Below, piece by piece: positions 21,596 through 29,599 of a DNA stretch of 29,599 nucleotides. The notes under the pieces are model-generated. The model was not told the origin of the DNA and searched no databases. It worked only from the letters and a program-made list of their open reading frames with translations. The translations under genes and the position numbers were made by a program. The number at the start of each line of letters is the position of its first letter. Position 1 is the stretch's first letter. Origin of the DNA: a virus; the IMG/VR virus record IMGVR_UViG_3300029448_000274, positions 1 through 29,599 of that record, one strand, 5' to 3'.

Positions 21596-22669
21596 TCAGA
21601 AGAAATAAAAGAAACAAAAGGAGGAGAGTTGACTCAAGGTGAGTTTAAAATTAAGAAAAAACCAAGCATATTGGTTAAAGAAGACACTCCTTTAAAAGTA
21701 AATCTTAATAAAAAAGAACAAGAAGAAATAAAAGAAGAAGTTGATTTAAAAAAAGAAGAATCAACAGAACCTATTATACAAGAAATTACTGAAACTGAAG
21801 AAAAAAAAGAAGAGGTAAAAGAAAATACACCAACACCATTAGATTTACAACTACCTGAAGGTTTAGATAAATTAGTTAAATTTATGAAAGAAACAGGTGG
21901 AACAGTTAAAGACTATGTAAGACTAGACACTGATATTTCTAGTGTTGATGAAAATACTTTATTAAGAGAATATTACAAAAGTACTAAGCCACACTTAGAC
22001 AATGAAGAAATTGATTTTATAATGGAAGATCAATTTGGATTTGATAAAGAGTTGGACGAAGAGCGAGATATAAAGAAAAAGAAACTCGCTTTTAAAGAAG
22101 AAATTGCAAATGCCAAGAGTTTTTTAGAAGATACTAAGGATAAATATTACGAAGAGATCAAGTTGAGACCTAGTATAACCGAAGATCAACAAAAAGCAAC
22201 GGACTTTTTCAATAGATACAACAAAGAACAAGAAAGAGCAAACACACAACAGCAAGAGTTTATTGATTTAACTAACAAATATTTTTCCGAGGATTTCAAA
22301 GGTTTTGAGTTTAACGTAGGAGAAAAAAAGTTTAGTTATAATGTTAATAATGCTCAAGAGGTAGGCAAGACACAGGTTAAGTTATCAGAATTCACTAAGA
22401 TGTTCTTAAATGAAGATGGTTCAATGGCCGATCATGAAGGTTACCACAAAGCTATGTTTGCTGCTAGAAATGCTGATACTATAGCTAAACATTTTTATGA
22501 ACAAGGTAAATCCGATGGAATTAAAGATGTAGTTGATAAATCTAAAAATATAGAAGCGTCATCACGACCTCAAAATAATGGTGATATTTTTATTGGCGGA
22601 TTAAAAGTTAAAGCAGTGTCTGGCGTTGATAGTTCTAAGTTGAAAATTAAAACAAAAAATAAAAACTAA
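21593..22669 (+). CDS. Capsid assembly scaffold protein
   Basis: A 358-residue, strongly charged, helical protein directly before the major capsid gene, where the scaffold usually lies. The first 80 residues are Lys/Glu-rich and likely disordered (KKEQEEIKEEVDLKKEES). Central segments are helical (NAKSFLEDTKDKYYEEIK, then ATDFFNRYNKEQERANTQQQ), typical of scaffolds. The C-terminus is basic (KLKIKTKNKN), as in scaffolds that bind capsid protein by a basic helix-loop. No protease active site is seen, so the scaffold may be released intact or degraded by another enzyme. Confidence 0.72.
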   Translation: MSEEIKETKGGELTQGEFKIKKKPSILVKEDTPLKVNLNKKEQEEIKEEVDLKKEESTEPIIQEITETEEKKEEVKENTPTPLDLQLPEGLDKLVKFMKETGGTVKDYVRLDTDISSVDENTLLREYYKSTKPHLDNEEIDFIMEDQFGFDKELDEERDIKKKKLAFKEEIANAKSFLEDTKDKYYEEIKLRPSITEDQQKATDFFNRYNKEQERANTQQQEFIDLTNKYFSEDFKGFEFNVGEKKFSYNVNNAQEVGKTQVKLSEFTKMFLNEDGSMADHEGYHKAMFAARNADTIAKHFYEQGKSDGIKDVVDKSKNIEASSRPQNNGDIFIGGLKVKAVSGVDSSKLKIKTKNKN

Positions 22670-22680
22670 AAACTAAATAA

Positions 22681-24165
22681 ATGAGTTTATCTGGAGGGAG
22701 TTTCCCTGCGTCAATAGTGCCGGCGCAAAAGAGAATGGCACTTTCATCAAACTTTCTAGAGTTTAATACTGGATCTGGTAAAGATTTTGCTCAGCAATAT
22801 CTACCTGAACTTTATGAAGCCGAAGTAGAAAGATACGGAAATAGGACTTTGTCTGGTTTCTTGAGAATGGTAGGAGCTGAAATGCCTATGACTTCTGATC
22901 AAGTAATTTGGTCTGAACAAAATAGACTTCATGTTGCTTACAAAAGTTTAGCTGCTAACATTAGCGTTGCTAATAGTGGTACTTCTACTGCGAAAATTAC
23001 AGTTGAACCATTATTAACTGGAACAGGACCAGGCGGTACAAATTTATCAAAAATCGCTGTAAGAGTTGGTCAAACAGTTCTTTTATCTGACCAAGCTACA
23101 GGTTTAGTAACAATGAAAGTTTTAGTTACGGCTTTAACTACTAATGAAACTAAGTTTGAAGCTCAAATATACGGAGCTGATACAGTTCCAGCAGGATTAC
23201 TTAATACAAATAATGTAAATATGTTTGTATATGGTTCTGAGTTTAAAAAAGGTACTGACGGAATGGAAGGTTCTATTGAGCCATCTTTCACCCAGTTCTC
23301 TAACAGACCTGTAATTATCAAAGATAAGTACGAAATAAATGGTTCTGATACTGCTCAAATTGGGTGGGTTGAAGTTGCTACTGAAGACGGAACATCTGGA
23401 TACTTATGGTATCTAAAAGCTGAGTCTGAAACTAGATTACGTTTTGAAGATTATCTTGAAATGATGATGGTTGAAGGTGAAGATGCTAAACTTGCTAATG
23501 GTAATGCTTCTGCATTAAGTACTGCAGGTTTTGAAGGTACGGAAGGTATGTTTGAAGCTATCGAAAAAAGAGGTAATATATACTCTGGTTTCGCTGGTGC
23601 TGCTGCTCCTGGAGCTGGCGCTTTAGGTGATTTCGATGAAATCCTTAAAAACTTAGACAAACAAGGTGCTATTGAAGAAAATATGTTATTTTTATCTAGA
23701 GCTACTGCTCTTGATTTTGACGATATGATTGCTGCTATGGCAGGTGGAGGTTATGCTTCTACAGCTTCAGCTTCTTATGGTTTATTTGATAACGAACAAG
23801 AAATGGCATTAAACTTTGGATTTACTGGATTCAGAAGAGGTTCTTATGACTTCTACAAGACTGACTGGAAATATCTAAATGATGCTTCTACTAGAGGATT
23901 AGACAAAGCGATTGATGGTGTTTTAGTTCCTGCTGGAACTTCAACAGTATATGATCAAATGTTAGGATCTAACATCAGACGACCTTTCTTACACGTGAGG
24001 TATAGAGCTTCTGAAACTGAAGATCGAAGATTCAAAAACTGGATTACTGGTTCAGTTGGTGGAGCTTATACTTCAAGTTTAGATGCAATGTCTGTACACT
24101 TCTTATCTGAAAGATGTTTAGTAACTCAAGCTGCTAATAACTTCGTGTTATTCAAAGGAGCATAA
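22681..24165 (+). CDS. Major capsid protein
   Basis: A 494-residue protein directly after the scaffold and followed by a strong terminator, which is consistent with the major capsid protein, presumably of HK97 fold. Visible features are a long N-terminal arm (SGSGKDFAQQYLPELYEAEVERYGN is part of it), beta-rich middle segments, a GAAAPGAGALGDFDEILKNLD loop and a conserved-looking C-terminus (LSERCLVTQAANNFVLFKGA). Its leader is A-rich without pentamer iterations. Codon use is slightly more optimised, fitting high expression. The residue-level fold needs modelling. The phage chaperonin pair may assist its folding, by analogy with T4. Confidence 0.82.
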   Translation: MSLSGGSFPASIVPAQKRMALSSNFLEFNTGSGKDFAQQYLPELYEAEVERYGNRTLSGFLRMVGAEMPMTSDQVIWSEQNRLHVAYKSLAANISVANSGTSTAKITVEPLLTGTGPGGTNLSKIAVRVGQTVLLSDQATGLVTMKVLVTALTTNETKFEAQIYGADTVPAGLLNTNNVNMFVYGSEFKKGTDGMEGSIEPSFTQFSNRPVIIKDKYEINGSDTAQIGWVEVATEDGTSGYLWYLKAESETRLRFEDYLEMMMVEGEDAKLANGNASALSTAGFEGTEGMFEAIEKRGNIYSGFAGAAAPGAGALGDFDEILKNLDKQGAIEENMLFLSRATALDFDDMIAAMAGGGYASTASASYGLFDNEQEMALNFGFTGFRRGSYDFYKTDWKYLNDASTRGLDKAIDGVLVPAGTSTVYDQMLGSNIRRPFLHVRYRASETEDRRFKNWITGSVGGAYTSSLDAMSVHFLSERCLVTQAANNFVLFKGA

Positions 24166-24195
24166 TTAATTATTAACATTTAAAAAAATAAGAAA

Positions 24196-24531
24196 ATGGG
24201 ATATATAAAGTTAAAAAAATATGATGGATCTGTAGATCTATTACCTGCTGATAACATCGTACATGTTAGTGCTCCTAGTTCATCTAACAAAGACATTGGT
24301 ATTACTTACGGCGTAGTTGCTGAAAGTGCTGCAACACCAACGTTTTTAATAGCTATTATAGCTGGAGCTGATTCTGCTGATAGCGCTGCTGATTTAACAG
24401 CTGCTTCAAGAAACGGTATTAATACCGCTATTGAATTAGCTGCTGGAACTGCTGGACCTGCTATTGAAGTAGATTTAGGCGCTGGATTGTTCTGCAAGTC
24501 AGTAACTATTGGAGATGCTGATCCTTCATAA
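24196..24531 (+). CDS. Probable head decoration protein
   Basis: A 111-residue Ala/Gly/Ser-rich beta protein starting MGYIKLKKYDGSVDLLPADN, between the major capsid gene and a terminator. Small proteins in this position are often head-decoration or cement proteins that bind the mature capsid surface. Ala-rich stretches (DSADSAADLTAA, AIELAAGTAGPA) suggest a compact trimeric domain. No motif distinguishes it from other small head proteins, so the assignment rests on context. Confidence 0.6.
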   Translation: MGYIKLKKYDGSVDLLPADNIVHVSAPSSSNKDIGITYGVVAESAATPTFLIAIIAGADSADSAADLTAASRNGINTAIELAAGTAGPAIEVDLGAGLFCKSVTIGDADPS

Positions 24532-24546
24532 GGATTAAACAATAAT

Positions 24547-24571
24547 AAGATCCCGCTTAGGCGGGGTCTTT
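24547..24571 (+). terminator. Intrinsic terminator after the capsid genes
   Basis: AAGATCCCGC (24547-24556) pairs with GCGGGGTCTT (24561-24570) over ten base pairs, one of them G-T, with a TTAG loop, and a short T-rich stretch follows. This is the clearest terminator in the window. It would separate abundant capsid transcripts from the tail module, probably with partial read-through because no obvious promoter follows before 24597. Confidence 0.85.
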
Positions 24572-24579
24572 ATTAATTA

Positions 24580-24599
24580 TTATATTATATTATATTATG
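24580..24599 (+). repeat. Iterated pentanucleotide leader (TTATA type)
   Basis: TTATA three times followed by TTATG, whose ATG is the start at 24597. It begins ten bases after the terminator stem. Confidence 0.85.
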
Positions 24600-25394
24600 G
24601 AAACAAAAGAAAAGAAAAAGCCTGCAGCTAAAGCTGTAGCAAAACCTGAAGTAAAAAAAGATACTTGGGAATATAAAGATAGAAATTATTATCTAATAGG
24701 AGGTAAAAATCCTTTAACATATACTTTACCTAGTAAACATACTAGAAAATACCCTTTAGTTTGGTTTGACCCAGAAAAAGGTTATGAAAGAGAATTAAGA
24801 TACGCTACAAATCAAAAGTCAATATTTGTAGATGAACAACAAGGGCAAGTTACTTTAAAGCATGTGGTATTTGACCTAGGTGTGCTTATTGTGCCTAAAG
24901 AACAAAGGAATTTACAAGAGTTTTTATCTAAACACCCTCACAACAACATATTATTTTCTGAATATGATAAAGTTGAGGAAGCTGTAGATGAAGTAGAAGA
25001 TATAGAAGTTCAATTGATAGCAATGAATGCAGCTATGGAAATGGATCCAGATTTTGCAGAGGCTATATTAAGAGTTGAAATAGGATCTAAAGTATCTGAA
25101 TTAACTTCTAAAGAATTAAAGAGAGATCTTTTATTATTTGCTAAAAATCAACCTTCATTGTTTATATCTATAGCAAATGATGAAAACGTACAACTAAGAA
25201 ACTTAGGTATTAGAGCTAGAGAAGCAAACATAATAAAGCTTAGTGGTGATAATAGAGTGTTTTCTTGGGGGTCTAATGATCGTAAACTAATGACAGTACC
25301 TTTTGATGAGAACCCATATTCAGCTTTAGCTGCGTGGTTTAAGACAGATGAAGGTGTTGAAGTTTTTAAATCAATAGAGAAAAAACTAAAATAA
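24597..25394 (+). CDS. Neck / head-associated hypothetical protein
   Basis: A 265-residue protein. The N-terminal 20 residues are Lys/Ala-rich (METKEKKKPAAKAVAK), followed by a beta-rich domain (YKDRNYYLIGGKNPLTY, then LPSKHTRKYPLVWFDPEKGY) with an acidic helix in the middle (EEAVDEVEDIEVQLIAMNA). The C-terminus is WFKTDEGVEVFKSIEKKLK. I recall similar proteins between capsid and neck genes in marine phages, always unnamed. It lies between the terminator and the tail-ring module. A role in the neck or in capsid completion is possible, but there is no direct evidence. Confidence 0.5.
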   Translation: METKEKKKPAAKAVAKPEVKKDTWEYKDRNYYLIGGKNPLTYTLPSKHTRKYPLVWFDPEKGYERELRYATNQKSIFVDEQQGQVTLKHVVFDLGVLIVPKEQRNLQEFLSKHPHNNILFSEYDKVEEAVDEVEDIEVQLIAMNAAMEMDPDFAEAILRVEIGSKVSELTSKELKRDLLLFAKNQPSLFISIANDENVQLRNLGIRAREANIIKLSGDNRVFSWGSNDRKLMTVPFDENPYSALAAWFKTDEGVEVFKSIEKKLK

Positions 25395-25412
25395 CATGTA
25401 ACAATAGTATAA

Positions 25413-25432
25413 GGGCCCGTTCACTCGGGCCT
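25413..25432 (+). other. GC-rich hairpin before the duplicated ring module
   Basis: GGGCCCG (25413-25419) pairs with CGGGCCT (25426-25432), the outermost pair being G-T, around a TTCACT loop. It lies in the 62-base gap after the 24597 gene. No run of T follows, so it may be a weak terminator or an mRNA-processing/stability element protecting the tail transcript. Confidence 0.5.
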
Positions 25433-25456
25433 AATACGCAAAAATAAAAAAACAAA

Positions 25457-26176
25457 ATGGCTATAAACATAAATCAGGTATATAAGTCTGTACTTGTAGT
25501 ATTGCAACAAGAAAAAAGAGGTGTACTAACACCTACTGAATTCAACAAAGTTGCTACACAAGCACAGCAAGAAATATTCATAGAGTATTTTGATGAACTA
25601 AACCAGTTACTGAGACAACCTCAAACGAGTCTAGCATACGCTGATAGATATGCTTTATTAGACGAAAAGATACAAATATTTAAAAGAGTTGAAACTCTTA
25701 GCACATCTGCTACTGGGACTGTAACCCCAACAACAGCGGTGCAAGAGCTAGGTGATGTTGTTTATTTTGAAACAGGATCTAGCGCAGGTAGAGAAGTTCA
25801 AAGAATACAAAAACACGAGGTTTATACTACTAATCAATCTCCACTAACCGCACCAACTACTAGATACCCTGTATATACTTATGAAAACAATGTTATACAG
25901 CTATACCCATCGACCATTGTTAATGGAACAAATGATATTCAGTTAAACTTTTTAAAATATCCAACAGACGTTAAATGGGGTTTCACTATTGATACAGAAC
26001 TTGGTAATTATATTTACAACGCACAAAGCTCTGTAGATTTTGAGTTACATCAATCGGATGAGCCTATGTTAGTAGATAAAATACTAGGTTATGCAGGTGT
26101 TATGACTAGGGATCAGCTAGCTTTACAGTTGGCAAATAGCAAAGAACAACAAATAGATATTGACGGACAAAAATAA
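25457..26176 (+). CDS. Tail-ring/adaptor-like protein, copy A1
   Basis: A 239-residue structural protein, first member of the A pair. The N-terminus (NINQVYKSVLVVLQQEKRG, then LTPTEFNKVATQAQQEIF and EYFDELN) recalls tail-ring or tubular proteins of crAss-like and marine podoviruses, where a similar RGYLTP-EFN signature occurs. A central beta segment contains APTTRYPVYTYENNVIQLYP, and the C-terminus has VDKILGYAGVMTRD. The copy at 26779 shares the same architecture. The assignment to the neck is inferred from family resemblance and position after the capsid genes. It has no enzymatic motif. Confidence 0.6.
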   Translation: MAININQVYKSVLVVLQQEKRGVLTPTEFNKVATQAQQEIFIEYFDELNQLLRQPQTSLAYADRYALLDEKIQIFKRVETLSTSATGTVTPTTAVQELGDVVYFETGSSAGREVQRIQKHEVYTTNQSPLTAPTTRYPVYTYENNVIQLYPSTIVNGTNDIQLNFLKYPTDVKWGFTIDTELGNYIYNAQSSVDFELHQSDEPMLVDKILGYAGVMTRDQLALQLANSKEQQIDIDGQK

Positions 26177-26181
26177 AAATT

Positions 26182-26769
26182 ATGGCAACAACACCCTTAT
26201 CAAACGCTTTTATATCGCTTAATGATATTATAAATAACTTTTTAATTTCTTATACTGGACCTGGTAGATTAATACCAGATGCCATAAGAACAGAAGTTAT
26301 ATTTCATGCTCGTAGATGTTTGCAAGAGTTTGCTTACGAAACTATAAAAAGTCAATTTACAGAAGGACCTACTACTGTGACAACTTCAAGTGCAATTGCT
26401 TTACCAACAGATTTTGTTGCTGTAATATCAGCAATAAACACTGGTTTTAGTGCGACTACACCACTTGTTGAGGTTTCTACATTAGCCGCTCTTACCAGTG
26501 GAGAGTTTTTTATAGACTATGCAGCTAAGACAATTAAATATGGAGATGCTGGTAGTGCAACGTTGACATATTTATCAAATGCACTTACTACAGATGAATC
26601 TGCTGCTATACCTAAGCTAGCGGAACAAGCTTTATACGCATGTATGATTTATGCTATACTTGCAAATAGAGAAAAAACTAGACCAGACGTATTACAAAGA
26701 TTACTTATAGAAAAAACTGACAAACTAGAAAGAGCTAAATCAAGACTGGTATTTACTAACTTCGATTAA
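26182..26769 (+). CDS. Tail-ring/adaptor-like protein, copy B1
   Basis: A 195-residue structural protein. The N-terminal helix SLNDIINNFLISYTG-GRLIP is followed by RTEVIFHARRCLQEFAYETIKS, which aligns closely with residues 109-153 of the copy at 27577. The middle is beta-rich (LPTDFVAVISAINTG) and the C-terminus helical (AEQALYACMIYAILANRE, then a basic KLERAKSRL). The helix-rich ring pattern resembles head-to-tail adaptor or tubular proteins of podoviruses. No separate host function is seen. It is spaced six bases from A1, suggesting joint translation. Confidence 0.6.
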   Translation: MATTPLSNAFISLNDIINNFLISYTGPGRLIPDAIRTEVIFHARRCLQEFAYETIKSQFTEGPTTVTTSSAIALPTDFVAVISAINTGFSATTPLVEVSTLAALTSGEFFIDYAAKTIKYGDAGSATLTYLSNALTTDESAAIPKLAEQALYACMIYAILANREKTRPDVLQRLLIEKTDKLERAKSRLVFTNFD

Positions 26770-26778
26770 AACAATAAT

Positions 26779-27552
26779 ATGGCGATTAACGTAAACACAG
26801 TGTACACAACGGTGTTGAGTATACTTAACAAAGAACAGCGTGGTTACTTAACTCCATATGAGTTTAATCAAGCAGCTACTCAAGTTCAGTTAGATATATT
26901 TGAAAATTATTTTAAAGATTTAGACAAGCAATTAAGAATACCTCAAAATGAATTTGACTATAGTAATCCTATAGAAAATATTGATGATGAGTTATCTACA
27001 TTTAAATGCTTAGGTGCATGTACATACCAAAGTTCTTCGCGGTTTACTACACCAACTGTAGATTTATTAACAAACACAGCTGTTGTTTATGATGATGCTC
27101 CTGCATCTAATCAATTTGCTTTTTATAGATTAGGAACAGTCACTTTTGGATCTACTAAACCTGTAGAAATAGAAAGACTACAAAGAGATTATTTTTACAA
27201 TATAGATAGATCAGATTTAACAGCGCCTACTGCAAACTACCCTGTATATCTATATGAGAATAAAGAATTAACAATAAAACCTAGTAATATTACAGCAAAC
27301 GTAGAAGCAAGTTTTATAAGAAAACCTAAAAATGTTGTTTGGGCTTATAGCGTAAACTCAACTCTGGGTAACTATGTGTATCAACCATCTAGCACAGGCA
27401 CTGGTATTATACCTACCACTGGATCTGTAGATTTTGAAATAAGTAGTAACTACCAGACTGAAGTTATACTAGAAATACTTAAATATGCTGGAGTAGTAAT
27501 AAGAGATCCTCAAATAGTTCAAGCAGCAGCTCAAGAACTTGCAGATAAATAA
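26779..27552 (+). CDS. Tail-ring/adaptor-like protein, copy A2
   Basis: A 257-residue paralogue of the A1 product. Shared blocks: NVNTVYTTVLSILNKEQRG, LTPYEFNQAATQVQLDIF, LTAPTANYPVYLYENKEL and STLGNYVYQ. It has about 18 extra residues, mainly in the mid-loop with two Cys (FKCLGACTY). The C-terminal helix LKYAGVVIRDPQIVQAAAQEL matches A1. After duplication one copy may have changed partner or position in the neck stack. Confidence 0.6.
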   Translation: MAINVNTVYTTVLSILNKEQRGYLTPYEFNQAATQVQLDIFENYFKDLDKQLRIPQNEFDYSNPIENIDDELSTFKCLGACTYQSSSRFTTPTVDLLTNTAVVYDDAPASNQFAFYRLGTVTFGSTKPVEIERLQRDYFYNIDRSDLTAPTANYPVYLYENKELTIKPSNITANVEASFIRKPKNVVWAYSVNSTLGNYVYQPSSTGTGIIPTTGSVDFEISSNYQTEVILEILKYAGVVIRDPQIVQAAAQELADK

Positions 27553-27576
27553 ATTTAATATTAAAAGAAAATAAAT

Positions 27577-28731
27577 ATGGGACTAATAACTGAAACTAAC
27601 GCTCAATACTATTCAGGTCAACAAACATTTCCTAATTTAGCAGGTGAATCAAACCCAACTTTTAATTGTACTTTTAATGTTGATGTTGTTAGCGCTTTTG
27701 ACAGTGCTGGCGGTATGGTTTCATCTGCTTCTAATTACACTATATATATAAATGGTGTTGCTCAAGCAGAAAATTTATCTTACGTATCTAATCCATCTAG
27801 TAATATAATAACACTTAGGAATGGTCCATATACTGGATCTACTTACATACAGTTAAAAAATCCTGCAATAGAGGGAAATTACGGTAGTTACGAGTATACT
27901 AGTCTAAACGATATTATAAACAACTTTATAGTAGCCTACGTTGGCGAAGATAAATTAATAAATAGAATTAGCAGAACTGATGTTATATTCCACGCTAAAA
28001 GAGGTTTACAAGAGTTTAGTTATGATACTTTAAAAAGTATTAAATCTCAAGAATTAACAATACCTCCTGGTTTAGGTGTTCCAATACCACAAGACTATGT
28101 AAACTACGTTAGATGTTCATGGATAGACAGCAGTGGTGTTCAACACATAATATATCCAGTTAATAATCTAACATCCTCACCTTTTACTTTACCATTGCAA
28201 GATGAATCAGGAGTCCCAATCCAAGACAATTTTAGTAAAAATATTCAAGCAGATCAATCTTTAACAGAAGAAAAATGGAATACAGCTAGTGATAAAGATA
28301 TAACTGGAAATATTGACGAAAACGATGTTAATGTATATAGTAGAGATTGGTGGAAATTAACTTATGGACAAAGATATGGTTTAGATCCACAAGTTTCACA
28401 AATGAATGGTTGGTTTCAAATAAATGAAAGAGAAGGTAAATTTACTTTTTCTAGTGATTTAGCTAATAAACTTATAGTTTTAGAATATATTTCAGATGGA
28501 TTAGCCTATGACATAGATTCTAAGGTGCCTAAGATGGCCGAGGACGCATTATATGCTCATATTAATCATTCTATACTATCAACAAAAACAAACATCCCAG
28601 AATACATCGTTCAAAGATACCAAAGAGAAAGATCAGCAAAATTAAGAAATGCTAAAATAAGGTTATCAAATATAAAACTTGATGAAATAGTTCAAGTAAT
28701 GCGTGGTAAATCTAAATGGATTAAACACTGA
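27577..28731 (+). CDS. Tail-ring/adaptor-like protein, copy B2 with extra N-terminal domain
   Basis: A 384-residue paralogue of B1 with about 108 additional N-terminal residues (MGLITETNAQYYSGQQTF, then a beta-rich part NYTIYINGV) that B1 lacks. From residue 109 it matches B1: SLNDIINNFIVAYVGEDKL, RTDVIFHAKRGLQEFSYDTLKS and later MAEDALYAHINHSIL. An insertion in the middle adds further beta structure. I recall the MGLIT-QYYSGQQ segment as a separate small gene in related phages, so this may be a gene fusion. The longer chain could bridge to the next tail part. Confidence 0.6.
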   Translation: MGLITETNAQYYSGQQTFPNLAGESNPTFNCTFNVDVVSAFDSAGGMVSSASNYTIYINGVAQAENLSYVSNPSSNIITLRNGPYTGSTYIQLKNPAIEGNYGSYEYTSLNDIINNFIVAYVGEDKLINRISRTDVIFHAKRGLQEFSYDTLKSIKSQELTIPPGLGVPIPQDYVNYVRCSWIDSSGVQHIIYPVNNLTSSPFTLPLQDESGVPIQDNFSKNIQADQSLTEEKWNTASDKDITGNIDENDVNVYSRDWWKLTYGQRYGLDPQVSQMNGWFQINEREGKFTFSSDLANKLIVLEYISDGLAYDIDSKVPKMAEDALYAHINHSILSTKTNIPEYIVQRYQRERSAKLRNAKIRLSNIKLDEIVQVMRGKSKWIKH

Positions 28732-28733
28732 TT

Positions 28734-29599
28734 ATGCCAGAAATAAAAAATACTTTTACTAAGTCAAAGATGAACAAAGATCTTGACGATAGACTTTTAT
28801 CTAATGGAGAATATAGAAATGCTCAAAATGTAAATATAAGTAGATCAGAGGGAGATGATGTTGGTGCTTTAGAAAATGTTTTAGGTAATACTTTAGTAGC
28901 TAATTTACCTTCGTCTCAAAGTGGATTAGAAGTTATAGGTTATTTAGAAGACGATGGCAATAATAGAGCTTTCTTCTTTGTCACTGATTATACAGATACC
29001 TCTTTAGATATGTTAAGTAATGTTGCGCCATATAATAGTTTACATTATATCATAATGAGAGACTTAACCAATAACACAACTAATACTTTAGTTACTGGTA
29101 GGTTTTTAAATTTTTCTAAAACATCTCCAGTTTTTGGCGTAAATTTAATAGAAAACTTATTGTTTTTTACAGATAATCGTAATCAGCCAAGAAAAATAAA
29201 TGTAGATAAAGCTATTGATTCTCAAGATCATTATAACTCAGAAGATCAAATATCAGTAGCGAAATATTATCCATACGAACCTATTAAGCTATATAATAAT
29301 ATATCTATAAGTAGTGTTTCTGGTAGTGGCACAACTTATACTACTACCACTGTTTTAACTAGAGACAATTGTAGAGCTAATATGAATATTGCAGGAACTG
29401 CTGCTTATGTACAAACAGTAAAATATACTTCACCTTACCAATTTACTACCACATCCACTATTGGTTCTAAAAACGAGTCAACAATTCAACTTATAGAAAA
29501 ATCTGCTCAAAATGCTAATGATGAGTTTTTGCCTCCTTCTATTATTGTTGTTGGTCTAGGATCTACCGCGTTTGTAAGTACTACATCATGTAAGTTGCA
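28734..29599 (+). CDS. Muzzle/tail stabilization-like protein (partial, N-terminal)
   Basis: The reading frame is open to the right end of the window: 288 codons are visible and the protein continues beyond. The N-terminus (PEIKNTFTKSKMNKDLDDRL, then NGEYRNAQNVNISRSEGDDV and LENVLGN) matches the start of large stabilization or muzzle-type tail proteins of crAss-like and marine podoviruses as I remember them. Later SPVFGVNLIENLLFFTDNRN and PRKINVDKA, also seen in that family, occur. It probably forms the distal end of the short tail. The assignment is by family pattern; full-length sequence would settle it. It starts two bases after B2. Confidence 0.7.
   Translation, partial: MPEIKNTFTKSKMNKDLDDRLLSNGEYRNAQNVNISRSEGDDVGALENVLGNTLVANLPSSQSGLEVIGYLEDDGNNRAFFFVTDYTDTSLDMLSNVAPYNSLHYIIMRDLTNNTTNTLVTGRFLNFSKTSPVFGVNLIENLLFFTDNRNQPRKINVDKAIDSQDHYNSEDQISVAKYYPYEPIKLYNNISISSVSGSGTTYTTTTVLTRDNCRANMNIAGTAAYVQTVKYTSPYQFTTTSTIGSKNESTIQLIEKSAQNANDEFLPPSIIVVGLGSTAFVSTTSCKL

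Larger units (their letters stand above)
25457..28731 (+). repeat. Tandem duplication of a two-gene module (A1-B1-A2-B2)
   Basis: Genes at 25457 and 26779 (A type) are paralogous, and genes at 26182 and 27577 (B type) are paralogous. They lie in the order A1, B1, A2, B2 with short spacers, so a two-gene unit was duplicated and has since diverged. The similarity is at protein level, for example RG-LTP-EFN in A and SLNDIINNF in B; nucleotide identity appears low, so it is an old event. Confidence 0.8.

Noticed and set aside
1-29599. Stop-codon reassignment as in some crAss-like phages
   Set aside because: Genes end at TAA, TGA and TAG at plausible positions, and no conserved protein continues through an in-frame stop.
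1-29599. Prophage state
   Set aside because: No integrase, excisionase, repressor or attachment repeat is visible in the window, although these could lie outside it.

Overview
The window is the late (structural, packaging and lysis) region of a tailed double-stranded DNA phage (Caudoviricetes). The DNA is AT-rich, roughly one third G+C by eye. Almost every gene lies on the + strand, and genes are packed with 1-4 base stop/start overlaps (TAATG, ATGA). No integrase, transposase, tRNA, rRNA or CRISPR array was seen, and TAA, TGA and TAG are all used as stops, so the genetic code looks standard. Start codons lack purine Shine-Dalgarno boxes and are preceded by A/T-rich leaders. That is the initiation style of Bacteroidota, so a marine flavobacterium-type host is the best guess, by inference only. 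The tail-ring-like, portal and muzzle-like proteins point to a short-tailed virion, distantly reminiscent of crAss-like and marine podoviruses. This too is inference from remembered family features.

Layout. 1-303: a minus-strand hypothetical gene, the edge of a divergent module. 304-903: about 600 bases without a convincing gene, holding a possible promoter and a strong RNA hairpin ahead of the late genes. 904-6885: host-recognition cassette of four tail-fibre or tail-tip proteins, one with a peptidase S74 intramolecular chaperone, with two small Lys-rich proteins in between. 6957-9515: chaperone cassette with phage GroEL and a co-chaperonin that has a shortened roof. 9517-15363: accessory virion and lysis region with many small, very basic, often Cys-containing proteins that share a recurrent Gly-Ala-Ser motif, a zinc amidase endolysin, small membrane proteins, a holin candidate and a predicted HExxH metallopeptidase. 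15366-16942: small conserved proteins, a possible tandem GroES-like protein and a probable small terminase. 16939-24531: large terminase, portal, scaffold, major capsid protein and a probable decoration protein, closed by a clear intrinsic terminator. 24597-29599: neck and tail-ring genes, including a two-gene module duplicated in tandem (A1-B1-A2-B2), and the start of a large muzzle/stabilization-like tail protein that runs off the right end.

How it works together. Portal, scaffold and capsid protein build the prohead, probably with folding help from the phage chaperonin pair. The terminase pumps DNA in. The ring, adaptor and muzzle proteins close the neck. Fibre proteins are trimerised by the S74 domain. 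The basic proteins may be packaged as cargo or DNA-condensing proteins. Holin and amidase release the progeny.

The points most worth a second look are: start codons embedded as the last copy of iterated pentanucleotides, the GAS motif spread over six otherwise unrelated basic proteins, the roofless GroES with an altered GroEL substrate-binding surface, the metallopeptidase fused to a basic tail, the A-B-A-B duplication, and an A7-associated overlap between two basic Cys proteins.
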